Shown: in pieces, positions 11,919 to 22,400 of the stretch | Layout: each line of letters starts with the position of its first letter | Position numbering within the stretch: position 1 is the first letter of the stretch | Assembly: GCA_009859145.1 (NCBI GenBank) | Contig: VRVR01000043.1 | Location: 191,185-255,184, forward strand | Source: Andalucia godoyi | Taxonomy: Eukaryota; Discoba; Jakobea; Jakobida; Andaluciidae | Direction of reading: 5' to 3' | Length of the DNA: 64,000 bases | Program-made: the position numbers and the translations under genes | Notes under the pieces: model-generated | Told to the model about the DNA's origin: nothing | Database searches by the model: none | The model's input: the letters and a program-made list of their open reading frames with translations, nothing else

Positions 11919-12633
11919 TTTTTTTCACTTCTTTTCCTTCTTCTTCCTCTTCTTTAGTGGATGAACGTGGTTTTTGGAGTCTGCGGGTTGTGCAACCCCG
12001 GGGTTCCCGAGTCCAGTCTGTTCTCAACTAGAAAGAATGAGGACCCAACAGTCAACACCTAACAGCGAATGCCGCGTCTGACTGCATCTCCACACCCACT
12101 GTGCCCGTGCAGTCGCTCACCAACAACACGTCCGACGATGCAGACCTGGTTTCCCTCGCTTACGACGCTCGAAGCATTCCGTCAGCACTTTGCCTGGACG
12201 TCGGTGGACAAGCGATGCGACGGACTGACGACTATGTTTTGCAAAGTTTCCTCATTTCAGCATTCTTGTTTCAGCAGCAACCTCCGCTTTGCTCGGACGC
12301 ACACTTGAAAAAGCACCTTACGGTAGGAATGACAACGGAGGAATGACAAATGACAACGGAAGAATGACAAATTGATGGAGGAGTGCTTTGTATTCTGCAA
12401 TAGCATTTTGAAAAAACCCTGGGCGCACTTCGGGATAACTAACCCCCTGCTGCTGCAAATCAAACCAATGCAATGCACACTGGAGCGACCATGGACTTTT
12501 CAAGCGGTTTTCCCCCTCCATTTTCAATTATACGGATTCTTGGTACAATTCAACACTTATTATTATTATTAGAGCGTCGAATTCTGATTTGCTGTTATTA
12601 TTATTATTTAAATTTAGATTTGATTGTGGAATA
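11919..12633. other. Divergent spacer between the receptor-like gene and BCKDH E2
   Basis: Probably holds both promoters. A short direct repeat of the form AATGACAACGGAxGAATGAC occurs twice between 12327 and 12370, and a T/A-rich stretch precedes the E2 start. A frame on the plus strand (about 12058-12345) has protein-like composition but no good start, so I do not call it a gene. Confidence 0.45.
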
Positions 12634-14097
12634 ATGAGCTTGACGCGCGCAATCCGATCTGTTCGCGCATCGCGGCTGTCTTCGCTGTCCAGACGACCGG
12701 CGCCTTCATTCTTGCACGGCACCAATGCCGTGATTTCCGATTCTCGTTCGTTTTCCACATTTCCATGTTTTCGCTCATTTCCGTTTTTGCAGGCGTTTTC
12801 AAACGTCGTTCCGTTCCTGATGGCAGACATCGGCGAAGGAATCACGGAAGTGGAGGTTTTGCAGTGGTATGTGAAAGAAGGAGACAAGATCTCGCAGTTT
12901 GATCGCGTGTGTGAGGTGCAGTCCGACAAGGCAACAGTGGAAATCACGTCGCGATACGACGGAGTTGTTTCTAAATTGCATTATAAAAAGGGGGATCTTG
13001 CGAAAGTCGGAAAGCCGCTGATTGATGTACAGGTCGAAGGGGCCGTGTCCTCGGAGCCATCTGCGTTTGATAGCAAGCCGGGGTCGTCCGCTCCAGCGTC
13101 GACAGCTCCAGGAGCGGGAATGCAGCAGCAGGAGGAGGAGGTGGCCGCAGAGAAGGGAAAGAAGGGTGAGATTGCCGGTGTTGGGAAGGCACTTGCAACT
13201 CCTGCAGTTCGTCGAGTTGCACGCGAGAAGGGCATTGATCTGAGCTCGATTCGTGGATCCGGACCGAATGGACGGGTTTTAGTAGAAGATTTAGAGTCGG
13301 CATCATCATCATCATCATCATCATCATCGCCGGCGACGGCGGTGGAAAGCGGCAATGGTGCATTGTCGAGTGCGTTTGCAGCGTCGGCAGATGTAGTGAT
13401 TCCAGTCCGTGGAATCACACGAACGATGATCAAGACGATGGAGTCGTCGCTTTCGATTCCTCATCTTGGATACTCGGACGAGATTGTCATGGACAAGTTG
13501 ATTTCGGTCCGTTCTCAATTGAAAGATGCATGCCTGGAGCGAGGCGTGAAGATTACATACATGCCGTTCTTCATCAAGGCTTGCTCACTGGCCCTCTCCA
13601 AGTATCCGATTCTGAATTCGTCATTGACTGGATCGACAGAAGGCGAGCGAGTGATTGTGCAAAAGGCAGCCCACAATATTGGAATTGCAATGGACACACC
13701 CTCGGGACTTCTGGTCCCCAACATCAAGAACTGCGAGTCAAAGTCCATCTTTGAGATCGCTCGGGAACTGAACGATCTGCAGGCGCTTGCCAAGGCCGGA
13801 AAACTGTCGTCGGCGTACTTAACCGGAGGGTCGTTTTCCATCTCCAACATTGGTGCAATTGGCGGCACGTATGCCCGCCCCGTGATTGTTCCGCCCGAGG
13901 TCGGCATTGGCGCCATCGGCAAGATTCAGACACTGCCGCGCTTTGATGCGACCGGAAACATCGTCAAGGCTAACATTCTCAATATTTCATGGTCCGCCGA
14001 CCACAGAATCGTCGACGGCGCCACAATCGCAAAATTCTCAAACGCAGTCATTGGATTCATTGAAAACCCCGAAACCCTCCTCGTCGACCTCAAGTAA
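12634..14097 (+). CDS. DBT: Lipoamide acyltransferase (E2) of branched-chain 2-oxoacid dehydrogenase, mitochondrial
   Basis: The 487-residue protein shows the full E2 order. An N-terminal Arg/Ser-rich mitochondrial targeting sequence (residues 1 to about 45) is followed by a lipoyl domain with the lipoylated lysine in SDKAT (Lys99), then a hinge rich in Ala, Glu and Ser. A peripheral-subunit-binding domain follows (VRRVAREKGIDLSSIRGSG), and the catalytic acyltransferase domain carries the HRIVDG active-site motif (His457, Asp461). It transfers acyl groups from branched-chain oxoacids to CoA in the mitochondrial matrix and forms the core for E1 and E3. Sequence around the lipoyl site (MADIGEGITEVEVLQW) favours the branched-chain over the pyruvate or oxoglutarate E2s. 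The upstream in-frame codons are A/T-rich and Leu/Phe-rich, so I start at the ATG that begins the targeting sequence. A poly-Ser hinge is encoded by TCATCA repeats at 13299-13328. Confidence 0.95.
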   Translation: MSLTRAIRSVRASRLSSLSRRPAPSFLHGTNAVISDSRSFSTFPCFRSFPFLQAFSNVVPFLMADIGEGITEVEVLQWYVKEGDKISQFDRVCEVQSDKATVEITSRYDGVVSKLHYKKGDLAKVGKPLIDVQVEGAVSSEPSAFDSKPGSSAPASTAPGAGMQQQEEEVAAEKGKKGEIAGVGKALATPAVRRVAREKGIDLSSIRGSGPNGRVLVEDLESASSSSSSSSSPATAVESGNGALSSAFAASADVVIPVRGITRTMIKTMESSLSIPHLGYSDEIVMDKLISVRSQLKDACLERGVKITYMPFFIKACSLALSKYPILNSSLTGSTEGERVIVQKAAHNIGIAMDTPSGLLVPNIKNCESKSIFEIARELNDLQALAKAGKLSSAYLTGGSFSISNIGAIGGTYARPVIVPPEVGIGAIGKIQTLPRFDATGNIVKANILNISWSADHRIVDGATIAKFSNAVIGFIENPETLLVDLK

Positions 14098-14379
14098 AAA
14101 ATTTGCGCAAGTCTCAACCCGCAAGTCTCAACCCGCAACATCTTTTCCCCATTTTTTTTCGGGCACTTTTTAATTTTTACAGTCGAGTTTCAATGTGTCT
14201 CTTTGACGGATCGCAAATTCTGAAAATCTCCTATCTCTGCATTTCGTTTCTTCACTAAAAAAAATATTAAAAATCAAATTATTTTCACTGATTTTATTTG
14301 AATTGTTTTTGATATATTTTATTGTTAATTGTTGTTTGAAGGGTTTTTGGGAAAGAGAGAGGGGAGAGAGGGGAGAGAG

Positions 14380-14459
<80 letters not shown>
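14098..14459. other. Spacer ending in a GA tract that abuts the next start codon
   Basis: A/T-rich from 14240 to 14340, then purine-only from about 14351 to the ATG at 14460. Confidence 0.6.
14354..14458 (+). repeat. (GA)n tract in the 5' leader
   Basis: It begins as GAGAGGG-type units and becomes about 35 uninterrupted GA pairs, ending one base before the start codon of the BTB gene. Its position makes it part of the 5' untranslated region or core promoter. Confidence 0.9.
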
Positions 14460-14465
<6 letters not shown>

Positions 14466-17399
14466 TCGCACTGCGTGCTGAATCTGCCCGCGCTCAGTGC
14501 AAAGTACGTGTGGCTTCCGACATGTACGCTTCCTACAGCAGGCAGCGGGGCGTTCTTGTTTGAAGCTCGGGCGCATAATGACATTCATGTAGCGCTACAC
14601 TATTCGTGCTCGGAATTGGCGTCGCAGCGAGACTCTCGGTATCCGGATGCTGCGGCAGCGTACGAATTCCTGTTTGGCGGATACACAAACACAAAGAGTT
14701 TGATTCGGCGATTTGGAAAGCAGGTCGCGCTGACGTCGTTCAAGCTGACGACAGGCGCGGCGATTCCGCAGGGCATATTCACACGATTTTGGATCTCAAT
14801 CAGCATCGACGGTGTGCTGGCGATGGGTTATGGATCCGTCGGCGAAAATGTTATCCTTCGATGGCAGGATGCAGAGCCGGTCACGACGGTCATGTATGTC
14901 GGACTTTCTTCGTGGGACTCGCCAGTCCAGTACCGCAACTTCTACACGACACCGTCATCGATTGTGACGGGGTTGCATTCCGGCGCAGGACCTCGAAGAA
15001 CAGCGGTGACTCGATCCGCTTCCAATGAACCCTATTCACCAGCATCCGCATTCACATCAATTGCACCTGGTCAGTCCAGCAGCAACAGCAGCGGCAGCAG
15101 TAGTAGTAGCACCAGCAGCAACAGCTTCTCCTCCTCCTTGTCAGGGAACTCAATATCGAGCTTGCAAGCGACTGCACTATACGAGTCTTCGCTGGCGGAC
15201 TCGCTGTTGACGCCTTCCTCGGGTGCTGTAACAGGACCGTTGGCATCGTCTGCTTCCTCTCCAGGAGCAATTACCAACACCTCAAACTCGAGGAGGTTTT
15301 CAACACCACGGTCAGAATCCGTGTCATCGGCGGGGGGTGCTGTGTCAACAGAGGTTATCGTCGACGCGTCGTTCGTCAGTGTCGTGTCGAATGATTGGAG
15401 GTACAATCTCTTCTCGCTGCAGCAATCTGGAATCTTTTGCGATGTCATTTTGAACTTTGCGGACGGCTCGCAGTCGGCTGTGCATTCTTTCGTGCTCGCC
15501 GCTGCGTCGCCGCTGTTCGCTCTGAAATTCCGACAGCTGCGCCAGTCGAACCCGCAGCATCTTGTGCAAGAAATGAACTGTTTCTTGTCGGACGCGGACC
15601 TGGACTGCGATGTTACGGGGTACGAATGGGAGGTGCTGATGGTGGCAATCTACACGGGACTCTTGTACGGGATCCAGTCTTTGGATGTTGATCGGTATAT
15701 TGCAATATCGAGAGGTCTGCAGTTGGCAAACATTTGCGACGCCCTCGTCGCGCAGCGGTCCAATCTGATGAGTCAGCCGTTTGCGCATTCACAGTCTAGC
15801 TTGGCTTGCGAGCAGACGTTGCTGCGGTTTCGCGAAGTGCTGCTCGATGCTACGACACCGGACGACGTCGAGGTGTACTACGCAGAACATCTGGAAGGAT
15901 CCTTTGGGGATTGCCAGCTTATTTGTGACAACATGCGGTTTGCATGTCACCGCGCCGCTCTTGGTGCGCATTCCAATTTTTTCTTTCGCATGTTCTCTGG
16001 CGGATTTCACGAGTGCATTACTCGAGAGTGCGATCTGACGGACATGATTTCTGCTGATGTACTCCGGCAGGTCCTGGAGTACTGCTACTCGGGTGTTCTG
16101 CCTCCGTCGATTGCTTGCGACTCGCGGAAGCTGGTCGATCTGATGACGGCCTCTTCGGAATTTATGCTTACGATTCTGAAGCGCGAAGTGGAACGTCGCC
16201 TCTGCGAAGTCGTGCAGTCTCCAGGCTTTGCCGCCGACTTGGTCTCCTTGGCGGATGCGTGGGACTGTCCCGTATTGCGCGATCGCTGCATTGATGTTCT
16301 GCAAGTGCAGTTTTGCTCACTTCCGACGGACAGCGTGCAGAACTTGTCGATAAGCGTAGTGGAGGAACTGTTGCAGCGTGAAGATCTACATGCCGACATA
16401 AGCCAAAACGACATTTTCCTGTTTTCTCTCAACTGGCTTGCGTCGTCCGTCAGCAATCTTCCCACACAGGATGTGGATGTAGTCAAGAAGGGTTACGAAA
16501 CTCGTGTGTTTCCATCGCTCCGAATTCACCTCCTGTCTCGCGACTTTCTTGATGGGCTGATTTCTGATACCCGCTATGCCGCTTTGCTGCCACCCGTGTC
16601 GTTTGCGCGACTGCAGCGCGCAGCCTCGGACCTTGCAGAATCGATTGCAGCCTCTGCTGCAGCCTCTGCATCGGCCTCTGCCTCTGCATCTTCGTCTCAA
16701 CTCGCATTCTCACTGCATCCTCTCGCAAAGAGCCTTTCAGAGATGCTTCCGTCCAATGTGAAGATCCCACGTCTCTCCGTTGCTCTGGCCTTCGTTCGGC
16801 CTGGGGATGACAATGGCGTCTTCTACTACATCGGATCGAAGGGTCATACACACCCTTGGACGAATCCGCATTCGAACGGGGACGTCGTTGTATCGTGTTC
16901 GTCGCCCAGGAATCGTTTCTCACACTCTGAATTTGTTGTGGATCGACGCACTCATTCGACTGTTTTCTTTACCTCGCCTACGCACCAGCCGTGGGTCGCA
17001 GTGGACTTGGGAGAGAAGTATCGTCTCCTGTGCACGCGATACACGCTTCGCCACGACTCCTCGGCCAGCAACTTCTTGCGGTCTTGGGATTTCCAAGCGT
17101 CGGATGACGGACAGAGCTGGAGCTGCCTTCGCACTCACCGAAACGACACGAGCATTTCCCATTCGCGTGCCTGTATTTCTTTCTTGGTTTCCACAAGCTC
17201 CCAAGGGCATCCGTTGCCACAGGACGCGCAGCAACTGCGTGAATCGACGTGCCGTCCGTACCGGCACTTTCGAGTGATCATGCGAGATTGCTCCAGCTCC
17301 GGCTCCGATCAAATGGTCCTCAGCAATCTCGAGTTGTACGGCTTCCTCGTGCTCCGTACGTTGACCCAAGCAGCTCCAACTGCGCCTCCTGCGCTTTGA
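14460..17399 (+). CDS. Double BTB/POZ-BACK protein with N-terminal Methyltransf_FA-like and C-terminal F5/8C-like domains
   Basis: The 979-residue protein has four parts. Residues about 20-165 resemble the farnesoic acid O-methyltransferase-like carbohydrate-recognition domain, with FLFEARAHNDIHVAL and FGGYTNTKSLIRR motifs. A Ser-rich linker follows. A first BTB/POZ domain starts near residue 315 (GIFCDVILNFADGSQSAVHS) and a second near 480 (GDCQLICDNMRFACHRAAL, then YCYSGVLP). A BACK-type helical region runs about 590-700. Residues about 782-970 form a discoidin/F5-8C-like beta-sandwich with WVAVDLGEKY and SWDFQASDDGQSWSCL. BTB-BACK proteins commonly act as Cullin-3 substrate adaptors, and the flanking sandwich domains would then bind the substrate; this is inference. 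The start is the only ATG after the GA tract. The combination of a Methyltransf_FA-like domain with two BTB domains is unusual. Confidence 0.85.
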
Positions 17400-17437
17400 G
17401 TTCTGTCCTCAGTTTTCTTTTGCTGTTCCCTCCTCTT

Positions 17438-17441
<4 letters not shown>

Positions 17442-17471
<30 letters not shown>
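17442..17471. repeat. (CA)n microsatellite between convergent genes
   Basis: About fifteen CA pairs lie in the short convergent spacer 17400-17607, which otherwise carries only 3' untranslated sequence. Confidence 0.9.
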
Positions 17472-17473
<2 letters not shown>

Positions 17474-17607
17474 TATTTATGATTCACTCTACCAGTCGTT
17501 TGTGCAAACCTATCGAGGTTTTCTCTGAAAAACTGCATCGTCCATTGCGCCTCTTCCTTTTCCTCATGGATTCCTTGTTCTTTGTTGCCTCTTTTCCCCC
17601 TCCCTCT

Positions 17608-18531
17608 CTAAAGCACGATCTTGCACTGCGAAGGACCGACGTGTTCCTTCATATTGCGGTACCATTTTGAGATGCGAGACTTGCTGGTCACCTCTGGCCA
17701 CAGTTGCAATGGTTCAACGGCCCTGAGCACACCAAAAACAGAGGCATCTGTGACGTTCGGCTGTTTCCCTCCTGCAAATCCGCCTCGGGAATCCACGAAT
17801 TCGGACCACTCGTTCAGCCGGTCCACCAAGGCTTGTCGTTCGTCTGCGAATCCGTATTTGCGCTTGAGCATCTTGCCAATCACATACATCACCACAGTCC
17901 CCACAACCTGTGCAGCCCGCCTCTCCATCGCGGAGAACTTGTGATGCTCGGTCATGTACTCCAGCGAATCCCATGCCTCGGGAATCGTCCGGTAAATGTT
18001 CGGCGGCAGTGTTTTGACAAGCGACGTGTCCACCCATGCTCTCCACTTTTCAGACTCGCTGTCCCTCAGAAAATCATCGTTTCCCGTCATTCGTACTTCC
18101 AGCGTTTCAATGATCTTCGACGACTCGATAAGCCGCTCGTACGCCGGCATCGCAATCACGATCGGCACTTTGGTGTAGTCCACCGACCACTTCAGCTCAG
18201 TCTTTGTCAGTGGATTCACCTCCACTGCCGTATATGCAATCTGCCGCCAGTCCAAATACGCCTTCACCTTGTTGCAGAACGGGCACGACGAATACTGGTA
18301 CAGCAGCACGCCAGTTTGAAACTCCGGATGGGCGCCACCTGTTGTAAACACCCGCTGTCCTCCGCCCGCTGTACTGGCATCGGCATGCAGGCTGCGGTCG
18401 ACACGAGTCGACTCCGGGAGCGCAGACGACACCACAAGCGACAGCGGTCGATAGCTGACCGCGGTCACGGCTGCCATCGTGCAGAATGCTCCTGCGAATA
18501 GCCTTGCTCCCGTCCTGAACGCATGCTCCAT
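17608..18531 (-). CDS. PTGES2: Prostaglandin E synthase 2-like protein (membrane-associated glutaredoxin/GST fold)
   Basis: The 307-residue protein has a hydrophobic, Ala-rich N-terminal segment (about residues 8-32) that may act as membrane anchor or targeting signal. A glutaredoxin-like domain with the CPFC redox motif (Cys83, Cys86) follows, with the cis-proline segment TKVPIVI downstream and the SSKIIETL motif that binds glutathione in this fold. A GST-C-like helical domain (about residues 160-300) contains the ERRAAQVVGTVVMYVIGKMLKRKYG stretch typical of the family. Animal members isomerise PGH2 to PGE2 or bind heme and glutathione; in a protist the physiological substrate is unknown. 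I start at the Met just before HAFRTGAR, because upstream in-frame codons give a Phe-rich, non-conserved extension. The next minus-strand gene also has a thioredoxin fold, probably by coincidence. Confidence 0.9.
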   Translation of the reverse strand: MEHAFRTGARLFAGAFCTMAAVTAVSYRPLSLVVSSALPESTRVDRSLHADASTAGGGQRVFTTGGAHPEFQTGVLLYQYSSCPFCNKVKAYLDWRQIAYTAVEVNPLTKTELKWSVDYTKVPIVIAMPAYERLIESSKIIETLEVRMTGNDDFLRDSESEKWRAWVDTSLVKTLPPNIYRTIPEAWDSLEYMTEHHKFSAMERRAAQVVGTVVMYVIGKMLKRKYGFADERQALVDRLNEWSEFVDSRGGFAGGKQPNVTDASVFGVLRAVEPLQLWPEVTSKSRISKWYRNMKEHVGPSQCKIVL

Positions 18532-18644
18532 GCTTGTGTCAACCTGCTGTGCTTTTCTCCTCTCGCCAGCACGAATGAAAGATGGGGAGAAAAAGAAAGG
18601 CGGAAAATAAAAAAGAAAACCCCGAAAAAAGGAAAACGGAGTCA

Positions 18645-19079
18645 TCAAAAGTCGAGGACCAAGACGGGGTCTACAGCAGATGCGGCAGAATGGGCAGTGC
18701 AGAAGGCTCTAGCGTGGATGGCAAGGTCGCGCATGGCGTCGAGAGCGAGATGGGCATAGACGACCCTCGACTCGTCGGTGTTCGGTCTTTTGATGCGCAC
18801 GGGCCTGCCGGACCACGCAAGAATGTATGCAGGGACAGTCTCGATGTCAAACAGCCGTAGTGCGTCCACGAGGTCCTTGGGCGACGCATCCAGCGACACG
18901 ACCACCGTGGAGTCCACCAGCATTTGATGCTTTGATGCTAGCTGCTCCATTTTGGCGCGTTCTGCGAGCGACGACGGGTGAACTCGCGAGACGAACAGCA
19001 CGAGAACGAGCGATTGCGGTCGTTGGGAATCAAGAAACGAAGACAGCTCCGACACGCGTACTTCGTGATGACTCGCCAT
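18645..19079 (-). CDS. Small thioredoxin-fold protein without visible CXXC motif
   Basis: This 144-residue protein has the order expected of a thioredoxin domain. A hydrophobic strand (SLVLVLFVSRVHP) is followed by a helix (AERAKMEQLASKH), a second strand (STVVVSLDAS) and the FDIETVPAYILAW segment, in which the proline after VP matches the cis-proline of thioredoxins. The usual WCxxC active site is absent: after the first strand comes SRVHPSS. It therefore probably works in binding rather than redox chemistry, as in the N-terminal domain of PICOT-type monothiol glutaredoxins. I choose the Met in MASHHEVRV; a longer frame begins at 19199 but lacks family-like sequence. It lies 114 bp upstream of PTGES2 on the same strand. 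Confidence 0.65.
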   Translation of the reverse strand: MASHHEVRVSELSSFLDSQRPQSLVLVLFVSRVHPSSLAERAKMEQLASKHQMLVDSTVVVSLDASPKDLVDALRLFDIETVPAYILAWSGRPVRIKRPNTDESRVVYAHLALDAMRDLAIHARAFCTAHSAASAVDPVLVLDF

Positions 19080-19497
19080 GACTCTCTCTGCTGCTGCGTG
19101 TTCTTCAGCTACGAGAGGGAGAGAGAGGGTTTCACGCTTTTCATTTGCTTTCTGAACGCCAAACAACCCCCCAAAAGACAGACGGGAAATGTCCGTCAAG
19201 CCACTACGATGGGCAGTGACATGACATCTGTTTCGCTCTTACATTTTACCTCTCCAAAAAGGGTCTTTTGGTCTTTTAGAGTTTTCTTATCCGTGTGCGT
19301 TCTCTTTCTTCGACTCCTCTTCCTCTTCCTCTTCCTTTTCCTTTTCCTTTTTACTTCCCCAATGCAAGACAAGTCGCGCTTCTTTTTTTAAAAAAAAAAT
19401 TATTAAAAAAGGGGCGAGGTTCTGTCTTTCTATCATTCTGTGTGTGTTTTTTATTTAAATTTTAAATTTTAAACTTCGTTATTCAGTAATTTAGGCG
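19080..19497. other. Divergent promoter region
   Basis: It separates the thioredoxin-like gene (-) and RRP12 (+). It contains a CTTTTC/CTTCCT pyrimidine-rich block at 19305-19353 and an A/T-rich block at 19385-19490. No other coding sequence seen. Confidence 0.5.
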
Positions 19498-22400
19498 ATG
19501 AGTGCGGAACTTGCTGTTTACTCGGTGCTTGAGGCACGGAACCATACACAAACCGGCCCATGGGCATTGTGCAAAGTCGTGCTGGCGGCGATGAAGGACT
19601 CGATTGCATCGCGCGGCCTGACGGAATCTGCTACTGCATACTTTGCCGCACTCATGGACGCTGTGGAATCCGGCCTGGATCGATTAGACCTTCATGCGCT
19701 CGAAGCGACTCTAAAACTTATTGAAATCAATATGCAAGAGTATGTTTGTTTTTTGTTTGGTTGTTTGCTCTTATTCTTGTGTTTGTTCTTGTTGTTTTGC
19801 TTTTTCTTGTTTTGTCACTGCGGCGTGTTTTTTTTTAAATTAAAAAACAATGCTTATCCTTTGTGTTTTACCGTTGGAAAAATCTCTAGTCTTTCGGAAA
19901 ACGTAATCCGTTCCTCGTATGCTAATACGATAAAGTTGATGGGGACCCTTATGGACCGATACAGCGAAACTGCGGGAATCGTAAAGATTCTTCTGCGCAT
20001 CTTGTCGTTTTTGCCGCTGAGTGCACATCATATGCAGTCTCTCTTGTTTCCGGTCTTGCTAGACACGCGAGGAAAGGTTCGAAAGGAAGCACAGGATACG
20101 CTGGCGACGATTGCGCAGTTCAAGCTCGATGGGAATGGCGCAATCGCAGTTGGCGATGCATTCGGAGCGTTCGCCTCCGCTATTCTCAGCGGAGAGGCAA
20201 AGCCTATGGCCGCACGGCAAACTGGGAAAAGAGCGCACGTGGAGGATGAGGAGCATTCGGAAAAGCCACAGCATGGCGTTTCCAAACACAGCGTTGCAGA
20301 CAGCGAGCAGCTGGGTGTACTGTACATACTGCATTTCTTGGAGAGCAAGCCGATTGCTGCACTGATTCGATCTCCGTCCATTCTCAGAAGTATCGTAGGA
20401 GTGCCGATTCGGTTCTCAACATCTCCTACATGCGTACTGCACGCGTTCCGAGCACTGCTATCGCTGATCGAATCCGGTGCGTTGGATGTAGCAGTGCTGG
20501 ATGGCTCGTCTCCGTTGGCTCGACAGCAGCTCGTGGAGACTCTCTGTTCTTTCGTGCCTGTTGAACTTACGTCGTCTGCAAACGCATTCTCTTCCAAAGT
20601 TGTTGGAAAAGTGTACGTCATTCCGTGTTTGATGGCGCAGTTGCGACAGAACCACCCTATTGTGCCGCTGCTCTCTTCGCTGCTGATGGCGACAGCCTCT
20701 TGGAATTTCGACGATGCTGCCCAGTGGACTTGGAGAGTCCTGGCTTCCATCTTCACTCGAGGAAACACAATCTCTGGTGGTGACGCAAAAGCCAGCTCTT
20801 TTGCGAACGAATTTCATGCAATGACTCCGTCGCTCCTGAGCGCTCTAGAGTCATGCGTGTCCAGGCTGGCACTGAACCCGGTTCTGATTTCTGAATTCGA
20901 AAAATTCTGGATGACCGGGTTTTCCGCTCTGAAACTGCGATCGCTTGCGCCATCTGCACTGTCGAGACTCTTCAAGTCCATCGCGAAACATAACCGTCCG
21001 TCGCGCGAAATGCTCTTGTGGCTCGACTCTCTCTGTCGGGCAAAGGCCACGCAGCAAAAGGGCCTTGATGAAGACGACCTTTTCGACTGGCAAGAGGAGG
21101 ATCACCTGAAGGGCGGTGCAGTCAAAGTACTTGAACAGATTGTCGAGACACACGGAATGCACGTTGTTTTGTCGGAACTACCACTTCACACCAAGCCAAT
21201 CTCTGCCTTGGTCCCAGCCAAGCCGTCCAAGCAAACCAAGGGTACTGCGGAGGAGTCTCTTGTGATTTCTCAGGAGAGGGATTATCTGTTGCCGATTATT
21301 GTTCGTGCCTGTGATCCGTCAACGTCTTCCCTGGCCTTCTACCTCGCAAACTTGTATCCGCTGAGAAGGATTCTCCTCCATCGGATGCGTGTTGCTGCGG
21401 CGCAGTCTCTTCAAGTCCGAGCGAAGAATCTCGGAATCTATGCATTTCAGATTCTGTCTGTGTTTCCGCGTGTTGCCTCTTCTGCTCTCCAGACAACGAG
21501 CTCCGTCTCGGACGAAGCATTGCGGTTGATGATCACGATGATGTCGAATATGAAGGATGATAGCGAGTTTCTGGCAGACGTTCCTACCAACTGGGAAGAC
21601 GGCGTTGATGTACTTTTGAATCGCTCCGAGCAGACCACTGTTTTTTCGGCGTGGAAGCAATTTGTTTCTGTCCCGGTTCACTTTGAAACTCTTTTACAGC
21701 ACTCTCGCTCTGCTCTTCCAGTGATCATGGATCTTGCGGCGCATGGAGACTCGAGCGCCATGACTGCGTTCCAGAAAACTATTGGAGCCCTTGTGTCGTC
21801 AAAGTTCATCTCTCACAGCACCGACAATTCTGTCCTTGCTGGAGGATCTTCCATAGTCACCGAACTGTTGTTCCGTGTTCTGCAGCGAATTGTCCAGTTG
21901 ACCTCGGATGTTCACGGGGCGAGCAGTAGCGCGGGGTCGGAGCGCATGCAACGGACAACGTCTACGGCCACGGACGTTGCCGCATTGTTGCAGCTACTTT
22001 CTGTCATGGTGCTGCCGGATGATTCGTGTTTGTTGGTGCTCCGTGTTCTGGAGCCATTTTTTGTCATCCCTACGTATACGTCTCAACCGTCGATTGTGAA
22101 GCGTGCTTTGCGTCTTGTGCGAAAAGTAGTCTCTGCATTCTCGCCGCTTGGAGGAAATCCAGCTGCAGGAAATCTTGATGCCAAACGACAGGAAGTGTGG
22201 AGCGCTGTGCAGAGTGGTGCGCTGCGGGTCTTGGAGAAGTCTGCAGATATCGCGCGAGCCCCGTCAGTGCGCTCCGCAAGACTTGATCTTCATGCAGTTC
22301 TCTTTTCCACGGAGTCCTTCAGCGCTGCCCAGTTCGCCGAGCAGATGGATGCGATTGTCGTGGACGCTGTTCTTGCGACCCGCGACTCCAACACGAAGAC

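Noticed and set aside
12058-12345. Plus-strand frame in the spacer upstream of BCKDH E2
   Set aside because: Its composition is plausible, but it has no good start, no acceptor I can defend and no recognisable domain.
19741-19860. A very hydrophobic segment inside RRP12 resembling membrane helices
   Set aside because: It is the translation of a T-rich intron bounded by GTATGT and CTAG; splicing restores the frame.
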